This document shows positions 21,680-34,538 of a stretch of DNA of 64,000 nucleotides, one piece after another. The position numbers and the translations under genes were made by a program. The stretch's first letter is position 1; the number at the start of each line of letters is the position of its first letter. Origin of the DNA: Corylus avellana (taxonomy: Eukaryota > Streptophyta > Magnoliopsida > Fagales > Betulaceae); the NCBI RefSeq assembly GCF_901000735.1, contig NC_081543.1, positions 11,887,921 to 11,951,920 on the forward strand. Reading direction: 5' to 3'. The notes beneath the pieces were generated by a model. That model had not been told where the DNA came from. It did no database searches and saw nothing but the letters and a program-made list of their open reading frames with translations.

Positions 21680-22599
21680 CATGTTAAGATAACACACAAT
21701 CCAAAAGTTTAAGCGTATGAGTTTGGAATCAACTATGTTATATTAATCGTTCATATTTGTGACATACTTTTAGGGAGAGAGAGAGATATATCTCTCTTTA
21801 AATATCGATATTTAAAGAGGAGAGTACTCAGCTTTTTGTTAAAACATATTTTCTCTTTTTTTTTTCTTTTTTTTTTTTTTAATTTTATTTTAGTCAGTTA
21901 AAACATAGTTTCACTACCCTGTCAATTGGGGTGTCCTTTTGATGACCAGAACACCATACTTGAAAAGACATACATAACCTTTTAAAGCAATTTCATTGCT
22001 TGGCGTATAGAAAGGCAAATTTGACATTTCCCCACTGCCCTAACTTAAGAAGACCAGATCCATACGACAACACAAAAAAAATATACCTTAATTTCTTGCG
22101 GCAAAATAAATAGAAAATGACAGGAAAAAAAGAATGATGGGTCGTATAAAGTTAATTATTAATTAATGATGTGATGATCTGGAAATTAGGGTTTCATGAT
22201 AGCAACAATGAGTGGTTGTAATTGGGGAAATCGACCAACGTGGAAATTGGTGTGCAATAATCATGGGCATCCATACTTGGTCTAGAAAATTGTTGAATTT
22301 TGTGTTTGTTAAAAGATGTGTGCGTGTGTTTGTGTATTTGGGTTATTATAAAAGTAAGAATGATTTGTAGAGGAGGGACAAATGCACACGTTCAAAGGTT
22401 TTTTCTCCTCCAAAGAAAACCCAGAAAAATTGGCACCCAATTAAATAAACTAAAATAAAATAAAGTTAACAAAAAAAAAAAAAAGAGGAGTACTAAAAAG
22501 GGAATCGAGCCCCAAGTAATTTACTTTTTTTTTTCTTTGTCATCTTTTTTCTCACCCCCACGTCCACAAAAAGAAACTCTCCCCCCCTCTCTACACCCC

Positions 22600-22667
22600 C
22601 TCAAGTGTCATTTTCTCACATATACTTCACACAAAAGAAACAACCATTCACTTCATACCTTGTCATT

Positions 22668-22709
<42 letters not shown>

Positions 22710-22951
22710 ATCTCAAATCTCTGCAACTGCTTCTTCAAATTGATCTGAAAAGAAAACCCAGAAACCACACCTGAAAAATCCAACCCCAGATCACCAAAAA
22801 GTCACTCACGAGCTCATCTTTCTGCAATTATACAACATCCAGAAGAATAAATATATTTATAGAGAGAGAGAGAGAGAGAAGAGAAAGAAAGAGAGAGAGG
22901 AGTAGGAAGGGGGAGGAGGCTTTAAGTTAAGGGCTTGTTTGGCTGAAGAAA
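22600..22951 (+). promoter_or_regulatory. Probable 5' untranslated region of the KANADI-like gene
   Basis: This pyrimidine-rich then purine-rich leader holds a (TC)n run at about 22671-22703 and (GA)n at about 22859-22879, directly upstream of the start codon in GAAGAAAATGGAG. Such CT/GA tracts are common around plant transcription starts. The transcription start itself cannot be placed. Confidence 0.5.
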
Positions 22952-24834
22952 ATGGAGCTATTCCCAGCACAACCAGATTTGTCGCTCCAAATCAGCCCTC
23001 CGAACAGCAAACCCACAACAACTTGGAGGAGAAGCAGTGCAGAAGAAGAGGTGGATTTGGGATTCTGGAAGAGAGCTCTGGACTCAAGAAACACCAGTTT
23101 CGAGCTCTCCTTGTCGAATCCAAGGGCTTCTGAGTCATTTACCAACCAGAACGGCAATCTTTTCCAGACCTTTCAGCGAAACGGCCAGTCGTCGTTTCCT
23201 CACAATCTCCATCATCATCATCATCATCACCACCAGCAGCTTTTTCAGCAACCGCCTCAAGGAATAAGCCAGGTGGAGCTTGGTTTTCTGAGACCCATAA
23301 GAGGGATTCCAGTATACCAAAACCCTCCTCCTTTTCCATTCTCTCATCATCATCATCAGCAGCAGCAGCAGCCGCCTCTTCTGGAAGCTTCTAATTCTCA
23401 CCCTTCCAATAACGCCGCCACCACTACTTCAAGCTTAATGCGATCAAGATTTCTGCCGCGGTTTCCGGCCAAACGAAGCATGAGAGCGCCGCGGATGCGG
23501 TGGACTACCACCCTCCATGCTCGCTTTGTTCACGCTGTTGAGCTTTTGGGTGGCCATGAAAGTGAGCTTCATTTTTCTTCTTTTCTTTCATTATTCCCCT
23601 TTTTCGTCTTACACCCATTTGCCTCTTTTTTTCTTTTCTTTTCCTTTTTCAAACATAGATTACAAGATTAAAAATGAGAAAGGAAAATTGACTTTGTAAT
23701 TATTATAACTTTTCTTCTTGGGGTTTAGGGGCTACTCCGAAGTCAGTTCTTGAGCTTATGGATGTGAAAGATCTCACATTAGCACATGTTAAATCTCATC
23801 TACAGGTAAGAAAGTCCTCTTCATTTCTCAACAATCTCAAATTAGAGAAATCTTTTTTCTTTTTTTTTGGTTTATTGCTGGTTTAAGGTTTTTAGAGTGT
23901 TTGATTGCAGCTGTAATAGTGGTTGTAAGATGAACTTAATTTGCATGTGTACACCGTGCATTACAGTAAGGTGTTAATTGCATATAAATATAAATATTTC
24001 AAATTCCAATGGTTTTCCTGCAGAGGGTCTCTAATATCCTTAGCACTTCTTTTTTCTACTAGATCTGATGGCTCTGCTTCTGCAAGCTAGTAAACAGCTT
24101 TTTGCTTGGAAGAATGAACCACCCCCATGTAAAAGAGAGAGAGAGAGAGAAAGAGTTATCGATTTCAGAAAACAAATAAGACAAACCCCATGGAATTCAA
24201 AATGAGTCGAGACAAGCTCACACTCATTCTCATTATTTAAACCCCCCTCCACAAAAAAAAAAGAAAAAAAAAAAAAGAATTTTTACCTTACAAGGAGAGA
24301 GAAAACAAACGAGTACAGAACACCATCATTTCTCAATGATGTCTTCACCATATGGGTTTTCTAACCCCACTTTCTTAACCATGGTTAATCAATCACATAC
24401 ATCATACATCATCCATACATGCTGCATGTACATATATGTTTTACTATTAAACAAAAATACATATACATATATATATATTTTACAGTAACATAAATGCTTC
24501 TGTATACACGTCATGTACTTGCACTGTATCTGCCCATGTCTTGAGGATAGTGAACCGTACTTCTGTATGTTTTTTTATTTTATGTTTTCTAGTGTAATGT
24601 ACTATATGCCCTGAAAAAAAAAAAAGAAAAAAGAAAAAAAAAAAAAAAGTACTATATGCCATATTTCTTTTTCTCATGCACAATTATTGCTTATTCTATT
24701 TGATTAAATATTTCTATGAATTTCACTGCAGATGTATAGAACCGTGAAGACCACTGATAGAGCAGCAGCTTCTTCAGGTTTATACCTAATCTTCTTTTTA
24801 CCTAAGATATAATGATATATAAAACATCTTAGTC

Positions 24835-24889
<55 letters not shown>

Positions 24890-25624
24890 TCCTTAATTTT
24901 TTATTTTTTTTTTGTTCCTCAAATTTTGGTTTTTGTTGTTTACAAAAGGACAATCAGATTTGTTTGAAAATGGGTCATCTGGAGATACGTCTGAAGATGT
25001 TATGTTTGAGAATATTCCGAACCCAAGAAGGTCTGAGATATCCATTCAGCAGGGAAAACCAAGTGCTCAAGATAAGGATTATCGTGGTCTCTGGAGCAAT
25101 TCTTCCAGGTATATATATATATAATCTCCTCCTCCCACGTTATATATTTAGAAAATATTTTTATTTATTTTTTGGATGAATCATCTCTTGGATGCAATAA
25201 TCTCACTTCTAGCAAAATTAAAAGCATAGAAAATTTGGTATCGATCGCCGTGGCACCTTGCCACTTACCATATATAGTAATAGTAGGGGAAATTAAGCTA
25301 GTTTATTTAAAGTACTTCTTTCTCGGCAACCCATTGGAGGGCATTTGATATTGCATTTATTTATAGGAAATGCTAAATGTTCTTCTAGTATTCTTCTGGT
25401 GTTCTCCCTACTGTAATGTAATTTTTAAAATCACCAATAGATTAAAAGTCAATAATGATAATCTCAAATTGAACGGTGATTTTAAAAGCTACATCACAGT
25501 TGGGAGGACACAAGGATAACACTAGAAGAACACCTAGTATTTTCCTTTATTTATACTTGTAACTTTTGAAGTTTGAACACTAAGCACACTCAAAACAAGA
25601 AATATAACCTTTTTTTTAAGAAAG

Positions 25625-25655
<31 letters not shown>

Positions 25656-27425
25656 AGCAAATTCTTTGTGTTTAAAATCATTAGCAACACATTAAATTTC
25701 CTTGTGTAACATATAAACTGGTATATGACTATCGTATAACTGGGATAACGTAGTAATGAAAATTAGTTATTGATTTTTCTTTTTTGCAAGTCCTTGTTGA
25801 TTCAAAGACTGATTGTACATGTAATCATAATTGTAAGACAGTTGTATATCTGTGGTTTAGCTTCTAGTTACTTGGGAACCGTGGTTGAGCGTTTGATGAA
25901 GTGTACATTAACATAGTGGCTCTCAAAACATTATTAAAAAAATGAATATTTTCAGGAAATCATATATATTGGAATCTTTTGTGTATGACCACCTCTTTCT
26001 CTCTCTGTCACATGTACATAAAAAAACACAGTTACATGCAAGAAATCACAAAAAGAAGTAAATGATTTCACTATATAAACTTTGTTCTGTCTGTCCACAA
26101 CCATGGAAACTGAAACTCCATGATGGGCTAATTATAACCCCTTCTAGTGGGTTAAAAGGGAGTAAAAAAAGAAGGCCACCCACTGTTCTACCATTTGGAG
26201 ACTAGGAAATCCCGCTTGACAAAATCCACATAAAAAATGCAGATATCTCTTTCCTTTGGATTTTGTGGGGCTCAGATTTAGGCCTATTAAATGGGGCCTA
26301 CAACTGGAAAACTTATTGTCAAAGCTAAGCCCTTTGATGGACCCATTAGTGGAAATTTGGTGCTAAAGCTTTATACCCTTTGAAACTTCCTTGTATAGTC
26401 TGATGTTAAGGGTAATGGGCAATCACATGGGTTGTGGGTTCACCTTTATTTCAATCGGCACAAAATGTAGAGTGAGAGACTATAAACATGACAGTAAAAG
26501 ATAGCTTTCTTTTCTCAGTTTGCTTTTTATTCTGCATGGCTTCCACTGATAGGAAATATTCTCTCAATATATATATATGTGTGTTGGTTTGTAGCAGGGA
26601 AGCTTGGTTGCATGGCAAACAAAAGGATTCCTGTAGAAACCTGCCGTCTCTTGAGGTACCATTTTCAAACTTTTTGTTCCCAAAATAACCTTTTTTTTTT
26701 TTGAAAATTTACCAAGTATATATATATGCACATCCCCAGCTATATATGGGAATATTGATAGAATAAACTAAAGGTAAAGAGGAAAGAATGTTTTCATCTT
26801 TCTTCATCAAGTGATGCATATTAGAAAGAGTGAAGAAAGGGGGAAAAGCCATTCAAAAGCTGCTTTGTCAAGTCCTTCACATATTCAAGGGGCAAGTTTG
26901 TCATTTATAGTCTACCAAAAGGGATTTTTATTTGAATTATTAAATACAACAACCACCCCTCGTCCAGTCATCCTGCAAAAGAAAAGAAAAAAAACCCATC
27001 ATTATTGATCCTTATATATATTTCATGTACAATCAATGAAATTTATCATGTTATTGGCCAATTTATTGTATGTTGATGTAATATTTTGGGTGTTCACATT
27101 GCACATGCTTACTGTAACAGGCTTTCTAATGTACTCAACCATGTTTCTTCTTGTTAAATATTCTGTTATTCTTTAAGTCAAATGTCCTTTGGTTCCCTTC
27201 AGTTCCCACACTTTTCTCTTTGTATTTATTTCATCTCTTTTTTCCTTTTGTCATTTTCTTATTCTTATTCTTATGTTTTCTTTTTTGGTGGGGGTGATTC
27301 AGAAGGACATGGATCCAAAGTGCTTAAGCTATGAGAGAATATCAGAAATAAGCTCATTAACAAATCATTCAGGGACAAGCCCCAAGAAGCCTAATTTGGA
27401 GTTCACCTTGGGCAGGCCACTTTGA
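22952..27425 (+). CDS. KAN2: KANADI2-like GARP transcription factor
   Basis: Six exons join in phase at GT-AG sites: 22952-23561, 23729-23805, 24732-24777, 24949-25108, 26598-26655 and 27303-27425 (357 aa; Arabidopsis KAN2 is somewhat under 400). The N-terminus MELFPAQPDLSLQISPP and the DLGFWKRALDSRN block are typical of KAN1/KAN2. A His-rich run lies at about residues 87-96 and Gln runs follow. The GARP (Myb-like) DNA-binding domain, about 175-235, spans exons 1-3 with RAPRMRWTTTLHARFVHAVE, TPKSVLEL, KDLTLAHVKSHLQMYRTVK. The C-terminus KPNLEFTLGRPL is the usual family ending. KANADI proteins act in the nucleus, specify abaxial (lower) organ identity and mostly repress; DLSLQI near the N-terminus resembles an EAR-type repression motif (inference). 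Exon 5 has a tandem acceptor (GTAGCAGG) that could add one Ser. KAN2 rather than KAN1 is chosen from the N- and C-terminal likeness. Confidence 0.95.
24836..24887. repeat. (AT)n(GT)n compound microsatellite in KANADI intron 3
   Basis: About nine AT dinucleotides are followed by about 16 GT dinucleotides, 60 bp upstream of exon 4. It lies inside the 171-bp intron 24778-24948, so its length could affect the branch-point-to-acceptor distance. Confidence 0.9.
25366..25545. mobile_element. Small MITE, copy 1 of a three-copy family, in KANADI intron 4
   Basis: A perfect 10-bp direct repeat TTTATTTATA flanks it (25356-25365 and 25546-25555). Its ends GGAAATGCTAAATG and (reverse complement) GGAAAATACTAGGTG are inverted repeats. 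Related copies are at 34379-34538 and 55740-55899. Confidence 0.8.
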
Positions 27426-28154
27426 AAATCTCTTCAGAGTATTCCTCATTTTGAAATCATTATAAGGGGAGGGGGGAGCTGGAGAGATGGGAATCAGGTA
27501 CCCGATGGGAAAATCAGAGGAAAAGAAATGAAAAAGAAAAGAAAAAGAAAAAGAAAAGTAAAGGGAGAGCTAAAGAAAGACAAGGAGACAAGAAAGACAG
27601 AAAGCAACAAAAGGAGAAGGGGGTAGAGGAAAAGCATGTCCTTCCTATCAGGCTCTGAGATCTAAATCAACATATTATATTCCTACGTAAATATGAAATC
27701 TAATTGATTTTGTATGTTTTGCCATCAGAGAGAGAGAGAGAGAAGAAAGAGAGAAGAGAGAGAGAGAGAGAGATAGAGAGACCTTTAACTATCTTAAAGT
27801 ATGAAAGTGATCCTTGGTAATTGTAATGGGAGCACTTTACATTTTATGAAATATATTAGTATTTTTACCGAGGGAGTTGGCGCTCTCTATTCATTCCTAG
27901 GCTTTGTCACATGCTTTACACTTTGTCAGCAAAGGAAAAGAAAAGCTTGAGAATATGAAGTATGAAAAGACTGGGAAATAAAGACATAAGAAAGAATGGC
28001 AAAAGAAAAGAAGACTTCAATGCATTTTTCTATTCCCAATAATTAGTAATTTCAGTACCTTCCTGATCAAGTCAGTACCTTCCTGATCAAGTGATTTGCT
28101 ACCAATTTTCTTTTTCTTTTTCTAAAGTACCATCATCTTCCTCCCAAATCATTC

Positions 28155-28190
<36 letters not shown>

Positions 28191-29096
28191 CTTCACTCAA
28201 GCATCATCATGATTCAAATTTCAAGTTGATTGTCTAATCAGGTAATGCCAAAATTCTTAAGCACAGGAACATTATTCTAATAAGAATCACTTTTGTCATA
28301 GCACTTTATATTTAGTATTGATAGTGACCCGTGGCATAGTTAGCTTTCCAAAAAGGTTTGTCGAAATTATAATTTATTTGCCATTATACCACCAAAGGAA
28401 GCTTCTCTGAAAGAGCTAACGAAGCAGCAATCCATATTAAGTTTAGCAGATGCTCTATTCAAAGATCTTATATGTTTTCTGTACTTAATTAATATGCTTT
28501 ATTTATTCCATTTTCCTTCATTCAAGAGAATTAATTGCTGAAGCTAGGCATGTTATAGTGTCTTTCTTCATATGACAACCAGAAAGTATTTCTTAAAAAT
28601 TTAGTGTTTTTTGTTTGTATTTGTAATTATTGGTTCTTAGATTTCAGAAGAAAAAAAGAAAGAAAGAAAGAAGAAGAATGTATAGGAAGTTTAGGAAAGG
28701 AGTAGCCTTTTAGCAGTGACTAAGCAATGATGCCTATTTTCAACAGAAAGGACTTTCAAGGCAACAAATTGAGTCTTAGGGTTTGGCTAAAATGCAAGGC
28801 TATGTAGACTGGAGCTGCACAATATATATTATGCTAGCTAGTCTCCAAGAATTTTACTGACTATTATTAATTATTAGGTATTTTGTTTATTGCTGACAAC
28901 ACTGAAATCAAGCATGTGAAGAACCCCACAGATTATCTCTAAAAGTTTGAACAGAATGAATGGAGGGAGCTTGATAAGGAAAAAGTAAGAACAAAATGGG
29001 GAGCCAAGAACAACAAGTCATTGTACAGTGAGATTCCTATACCTTAATTTTGTTCTCTAGTCAGATGTACCTTTCTAAGAGAGCAAAATATTATTG

Positions 29097-29127
<31 letters not shown>

Positions 29128-31317
29128 GGTACTTGTAATGTGTCTATTTACCCATTGCATCCAGATCTTGTGAAGAACCAGCTTTGGGATTACACATTAA
29201 AATAATAATATTGATCATAAAAACAATTATAATAATATGAATAACAACAATAAAAGTCAACAATGATGATGATGATGATGATATAATGTTGGCAGTGGCC
29301 TATCAGTTTTTTTCTCCAAAAAAGAGAAGGAAAAACAAAATGAAATCAGAATTACACAAGAACTGTAGACAAAATCATGACTTCATATATATAAGCCCTA
29401 GTTTTGGCATTCTATGTCAACACTTTGATCAGAATAAAACAGGATAAAAATTTTATTTAGAATTAGGAAATAAATGGTCACCCTTTTTCAAGAGACTGAC
29501 TGATTCTCCATGGTATATATCTCCTTAGGAGACAAAAGGGTAAAGGAAAAAGGATGTGTTAATAAACTCAGTAAAAAAATGGAGGAATTTTTGCCTTGCA
29601 CATGTTGGGGCTGGAAAGTGCATGGCAGATAAAAAGAACAAGGTAAGCTGTTAAAGATTGAAGGGAATAAAAGGAATAATTTTCCCTTTTTATCTTCACC
29701 TTTGTTAGCTTTGCTGATCGAGGTCTTGAACCAGTGGGTTTAACAGTACTGCTTTGCATTTGAAACCAAAAAGCAGAGAGCAAGTGTGATATATATCAGA
29801 CGAATTATTCAAATTAATTAACAAATGAGTTCTTTCCAAAATGCTAAACGGTTTAGAAAAATTAATTATTAATAAGTGTTAATGAATAGGACTTGAGATA
29901 TTCAATCAAACCGACCATGCATACAGATGAACTAAAGTTATTACCATAAAAAGTAACTAAAGAAACCCAAAAAGCAAGTGTCAATTTAGAATGAAAACGA
30001 TGCAATTCAATCTTTTAAAATCAATTAGATAATATCTCTTGTAAATAAGTTGTAATGTAATGCATTTTAGCTAATAAAAAACCCCCTACTTTTTTTTTTT
30101 TTTAATCTTACTTACTACATTTTCAATAAAAACTCTAACAGATTTTCTATTTCATTCTCTATTTTTTAAAAATATTATTTTTTGAATATTTTATTATTAT
30201 TTTCTTAAACCTCCAAGAGAGAAAAAAAAAATTAAAAAGAATACATAAACTATAGCACTTGGCTAAAAATAACTAATCAAACAATAAAGTAAACAGTATA
30301 GCAGAAAGCTAAAAGACTAAGTAACCTCACTAATAGCTTATATCATTATCACGAACCAAAGCTTCCAAGTATGAAACAATATTTTCAAATGTACAATACC
30401 ATCTCAAGTACAACTATATTCGAATGATATGAATAGTTCGATTGTTCTTAATAAAACCTTATAGTATAACACATTTTTCAACATAAGTATGTAGACACTT
30501 CAAAACTTGTTTGATCGATTACTACAATAGGGTACAAAATACACACATTCAAGCAACATGCATTTGCATAGTTTAATATAATATTATTCCAAAACAAACT
30601 CACCTTTTACAAAATTGTAAATTGAACACCAGAGTTCTAAACTGAATATACTTAAAATGTATAAAATAGTCACTACATATTTATAAAACAAACCGTTGTC
30701 TGCAATATTTATAAAAGTGCCATAGGGGGCAACTATAGTTATGGCTGGCTTCCACAAACACTCAAGCAGTCAACCTATAGCAAGAGCTAAGATCTCTTAT
30801 AGACCTTAGGGATAATAATATAAATGTTGGTAGCACTCCTCCTCTTCCACGTCAATTATATTTGTATAATTCAACTATTTTACAGGTGGAATGATAAGTC
30901 CACAACCCATAAAAGTGATTGAACAAAACTTTATTCGGGACGTGATGTGAGCCACTATTTAAATCTTGTGCCTCTTGTTTTATTTAAAAGCTAGTTCCTA
31001 AGATGAAAACAACTTTTATTTAAAAATAGATATAGGGTTTTGGGTAATACTCACTAATTCTCTTATATATATACAGGGTATGCAAATGCGGTTACTAACC
31101 ACATCCGCATACTCTAAAACCACTATCTACTTTCACATATGCAGATAATAGTTTTTTCTAACCACATTCGCCTATAGAGGATAGTGGATGCAGACAATTA
31201 ATATCCACCCTCATTTACAACCCTAATTTCTAAGACTCCTCTTCAAGACTCTCTTTCAATTTATAATTTCTAAGACTCCTTGTTCCAGAACAACCAATTC
31301 TTAAGACCTGGCTTTCA
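27426..31317. other. 3' region of the KANADI-like gene and gene-poor interval
   Basis: Probable 3' UTR follows the stop codon, with GA-rich stretches near 27728-27780. The rest is AT-rich with (AAT)n at about 28155-28188, (ATT)n at about 29091-29122 and (GAT)n at about 29264-29282. Neither coding exons nor a bounded transposon was recognised. Confidence 0.5.
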
Positions 31318-31665
31318 TACCATGTTAAATCACAACTTTTCCTAAAATGTTAAACTTATAGGAATAGATAAATTTAATGATTTAATCAATACTTTAACAT
31401 TTTTTTTTTCCCAAAAGCTTAAGCATTTAGAAATAAGTAAATTTAACCATTTAATCAATACTTTAACATTCCCTCTCTCGTGTGGGATCAAACTCTCTTT
31501 TAATAGACGGGGCCCAATACGTGAAATATTTAATTTAAATATGAATGAATTGACAGAGTTAAGGTTTGAACTCGAGACTTATGATTTTAATATCATGTTA
31601 AATCACCATTTATCCCAAAAGTTTAAACTTAAAGAAATATAAATTTAATCATTTAATCAATAAAG
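31318..31665 (-). repeat. Short LTR-like (TRIM/SMART-type) fragments
   Basis: Forward CATACCATGTTAAATCAC (31317) and ATATCATGTTAAATCACC (31591) are the complement of an LTR end followed by a tRNA-Met primer site. Each is followed by the same TTTAATCATTTAATCAATA tail. This is the same family as 17564-18045 and 50866-50929. Confidence 0.55.
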
Positions 31666-32870
31666 GAAAACTTGAGGAACTCTATTGCCAAATTTGCTGA
31701 TGAAGAACTCATATTTCTTTTCCAAAATTGATGCTTTGGAATATATAAATTATCGAGACACCATATCGATTGTTCTACAACAAGAAAAATAATCAACAAA
31801 AAATTTAGATAAAAAGGAAAGGTGTTAAAAATTTGGGAGAGAGAGAGAGAGAGAGAGCAGAATAACAAGAGATGTAAAAGAAATTGAGCAAGAAAATGGG
31901 TTTTGTTCAAAACAATGGGGCCCGGGTTACATTTAGGATCCACAATATATACCATGTACATGTGGCATGTTCTAGACCATTCTTGTAACGAATGACCTAG
32001 ATTGTTAAAATTGGAATTTGCCAATTTTTATGAAATTACCGTGGATCCTAATCATTTTTTACTCAAATTTTTGCCATTTTTCGTTGATTAACATATTGAA
32101 TTGTAATGCCCCTTGATACATAGTATTATTAGCACCATTTGGCAAGAGCTTCTTACTATTCATCCAAAAAAATTAATTTTCAACCTTCTTACTTTTTACA
32201 CCACATCAATCAATTTTTACTATTATTCAAATAAAAAAAGCACTACAAATTTTTTTTTAAAAAAAAAAAAAAAATCACTTTTCCATACCAAACAATTAAC
32301 TTTTTTTTTTTTTTTTTTCTCACATCAATCAATTTTTGCTACAGTTTCTGTCTATTAAACAGTAAACGTTCATTGCCAAACGACCCCACTAGCTCTCATA
32401 TAAAATTTTGTTTTTTTTTTTTTAAGTTCTAAATTCAAAAAAAAAAAGAAAAAAAAAAAGGTAGAAATATTAATGTATTGGTCATATTCTTTTGACTTTT
32501 TCTTTCCTGTTTTTAGCTACTTTTCACTTTTGAAATTTGCCTCATTTAATTCTAAGCCCCCACATTCAAAGTAGGATGGCAATCCATGCTTCAAATCCTT
32601 GACCCATAATTAGTGGCATATGTCATAATGATTCAACCCAAAAGTATTTATTTATTTATTTTTGTCACTTATCTTGAAATGTTAAAAAGATTTGAAATTT
32701 GAAAAAGAAAAAAAAAATAATAATAATTAAAGAGATGGGAACAACTTGAGAAATTCAGAAGTGAATAGACAAGGACTGAGCCTAAAAGCCTTGAGCTACT
32801 CAACCCCATATAGGAAAGAGAGGCCGTACTGTGGTTGTGCAGCTGCACTGTCTCACACACAAACATAAGA

Positions 32871-33101
32871 ATGTCAAATTATTTATTCATCATTACACTA
32901 TCATTCATTCTCGTTCAAACTACTTTACACGTGTCTTCATCTTACTGCATTGATTTTCACGCCCTCTGTCCTGCCAGCCGTCAGATCTGCCTCTTTCAAG
33001 GGGTTACTGTTGCTGGGAAAACGACCTGTGAGGGTGACGCTATCTTTGACGCCCTTGTTTTCAACCAAAGTCGTTTCATGAATTTGCAGGGCCTTGAGTA
33101 G
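32871..33101 (+). CDS. Possible short secreted peptide, 76 aa (doubtful)
   Basis: An ATG at 32871 opens a 76-codon frame. The first about 24 residues (MSNYLFIITLSFILVQTTLH..) look like a signal peptide: a short polar start, then a hydrophobic core of about 13 residues. The rest has four cysteines and no family that I recognise. The stop TAG is at 33099-33101. A pyrimidine-poor leader and a CACACACAAACATAAG context precede the ATG. It could be a genuine small secreted protein, the first exon of a larger gene whose donor was not identified, or chance. No neighbour gives support. Confidence 0.3.
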   Translation: MSNYLFIITLSFILVQTTLHVSSSYCIDFHALCPASRQICLFQGVTVAGKTTCEGDAIFDALVFNQSRFMNLQGLE

Positions 33102-33622
33102 CTCGAGATGTTTGCATGAAAAAGCCATTACGTGACAGAGGGATGCACGGAACGTTTGTGCAATAAATTTTTGTAGATTATTGAATTCTTTGCAGACAAT
33201 TAAGTATATATATATCTTTGCTTTTGCTCCTCATGGTTCTGTGAGCCCTGCTTCTGAGCCTAGAGGACCAATAATATCATTAATATGCATTGGAAAAAGT
33301 TTTCTTTGTGGTTCAAAGTTCGGATGGAGACAAATTTTTTTTTTTTTTAGAATATTTTTCGTTTTTCGTATATTAAAATTGATATTAAATATTTTTTATT
33401 CATAGGTCGATCGTAATCAAATATTATGATTGAAATCAAATTAAGGGGATTTAACTACTATATTTGTATTTAAATACTACCTTATAAATATGGACCTTTG
33501 TATTGTAAACAAATCAAGTTAATGAACACAATGTAACCTTTGAGAGTATTCCGAATGGTGGACGTATATTCTAATAAGCTGGACCTCCGCTGGAAGTGAC
33601 CGGCTGATTTTCACAAAATGTT

Positions 33623-33760
33623 TTTTTGTTTTTTTTTTTTTTTGAAATAAGATTTGGGATATTATTAATCAGCTAGAAAAAAGAGCAAAATCACAGAATA
33701 GGGGAAACTTCCTCCTTTCTGATAATACCACCTGTATAAGGTGGGATACAATGCCACAAT
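33623..33760 (-). mobile_element. Possible LINE/SINE 3' end
   Basis: A T-rich run followed by GAAATAAGATTTGGGATATT and a GC-richer body is the minus-strand view of a poly(A)-tailed retroposon end. No target duplication was confirmed. Confidence 0.3.
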
Positions 33761-34378
33761 ATATGTTCTTAGAATGTATTTTTAATGGGATTAACATATT
33801 TATTTTTAGAGCATTTGATTCTTAGTATTTTAAAATATGTATGAGATTTACCTTCTTTTTTTTTTTTTTTTTTTTGACATGTCCACACAAGAGGGGAGAG
33901 ATTTAGGTATTTTAAAAACAAATATCAATATAATAAATTGAATTAGAGAAATTTTTTCGAATCCAGAAAAACTTTGTTACATCTTAATTAAATTTCATGA
34001 AAGTCAATGGACAGTGGATCAAGAAAAAAGGTATTGGAGGAGTATCCATTTGATCAAGAATGGACAGTGACCTCGTTTGAGAACACTTTTTAGGGGAACT
34101 TTTTATTTTTTAACCCCCCCCCAAAAAAAAAAACATTAACAAATAACTCCAATCATAAAATACTCACAAAGCACTCTTTCTTTTTTTTAATTTTATTTTA
34201 TTTTATGAATTGTTTTCATTAATCACAACAAATAATACAACCACACTTTTAGCAAACAAGCTAGAACACCAATAAAGTAATAAAAAATATTCACAAATCA
34301 CTCAAAATTAATTTCACATTTATGTCACGTCAAAATACTCTTTCAAATAAAAAGCACAAAGCGTTATCAAACAATGTG

Positions 34379-34538
34379 GAGTAATTCTAGGTAGCCTACT
34401 TGTGTCATACTAAGAATGATATGGCTATTAAAATCAACATTTGATCAAAATTCAATAATGATAAATCACAAGCCCAATGGTAATTTTAATAACCACATCA
34501 TTCATAATAGAACACAAATAGGCCACCTAAAATTACTC
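34379..34538. mobile_element. Small MITE, copy 2, 160 bp
   Basis: A perfect 9-bp direct repeat AACAATGTG lies at 34370-34378 and 34539-34547. The ends GAGTAATTCTAGGTAGCC and (reverse complement) GAGTAATTTTAGGTGGCC are strong inverted repeats. A 9-bp duplication fits a Mutator-type element. Confidence 0.87.

Noticed and set aside
23135..23401. Antisense frames opposite KANADI exon 1
   Set aside because: They are shadows of CAT and CAG repeats (antisense ATG and CTG runs).
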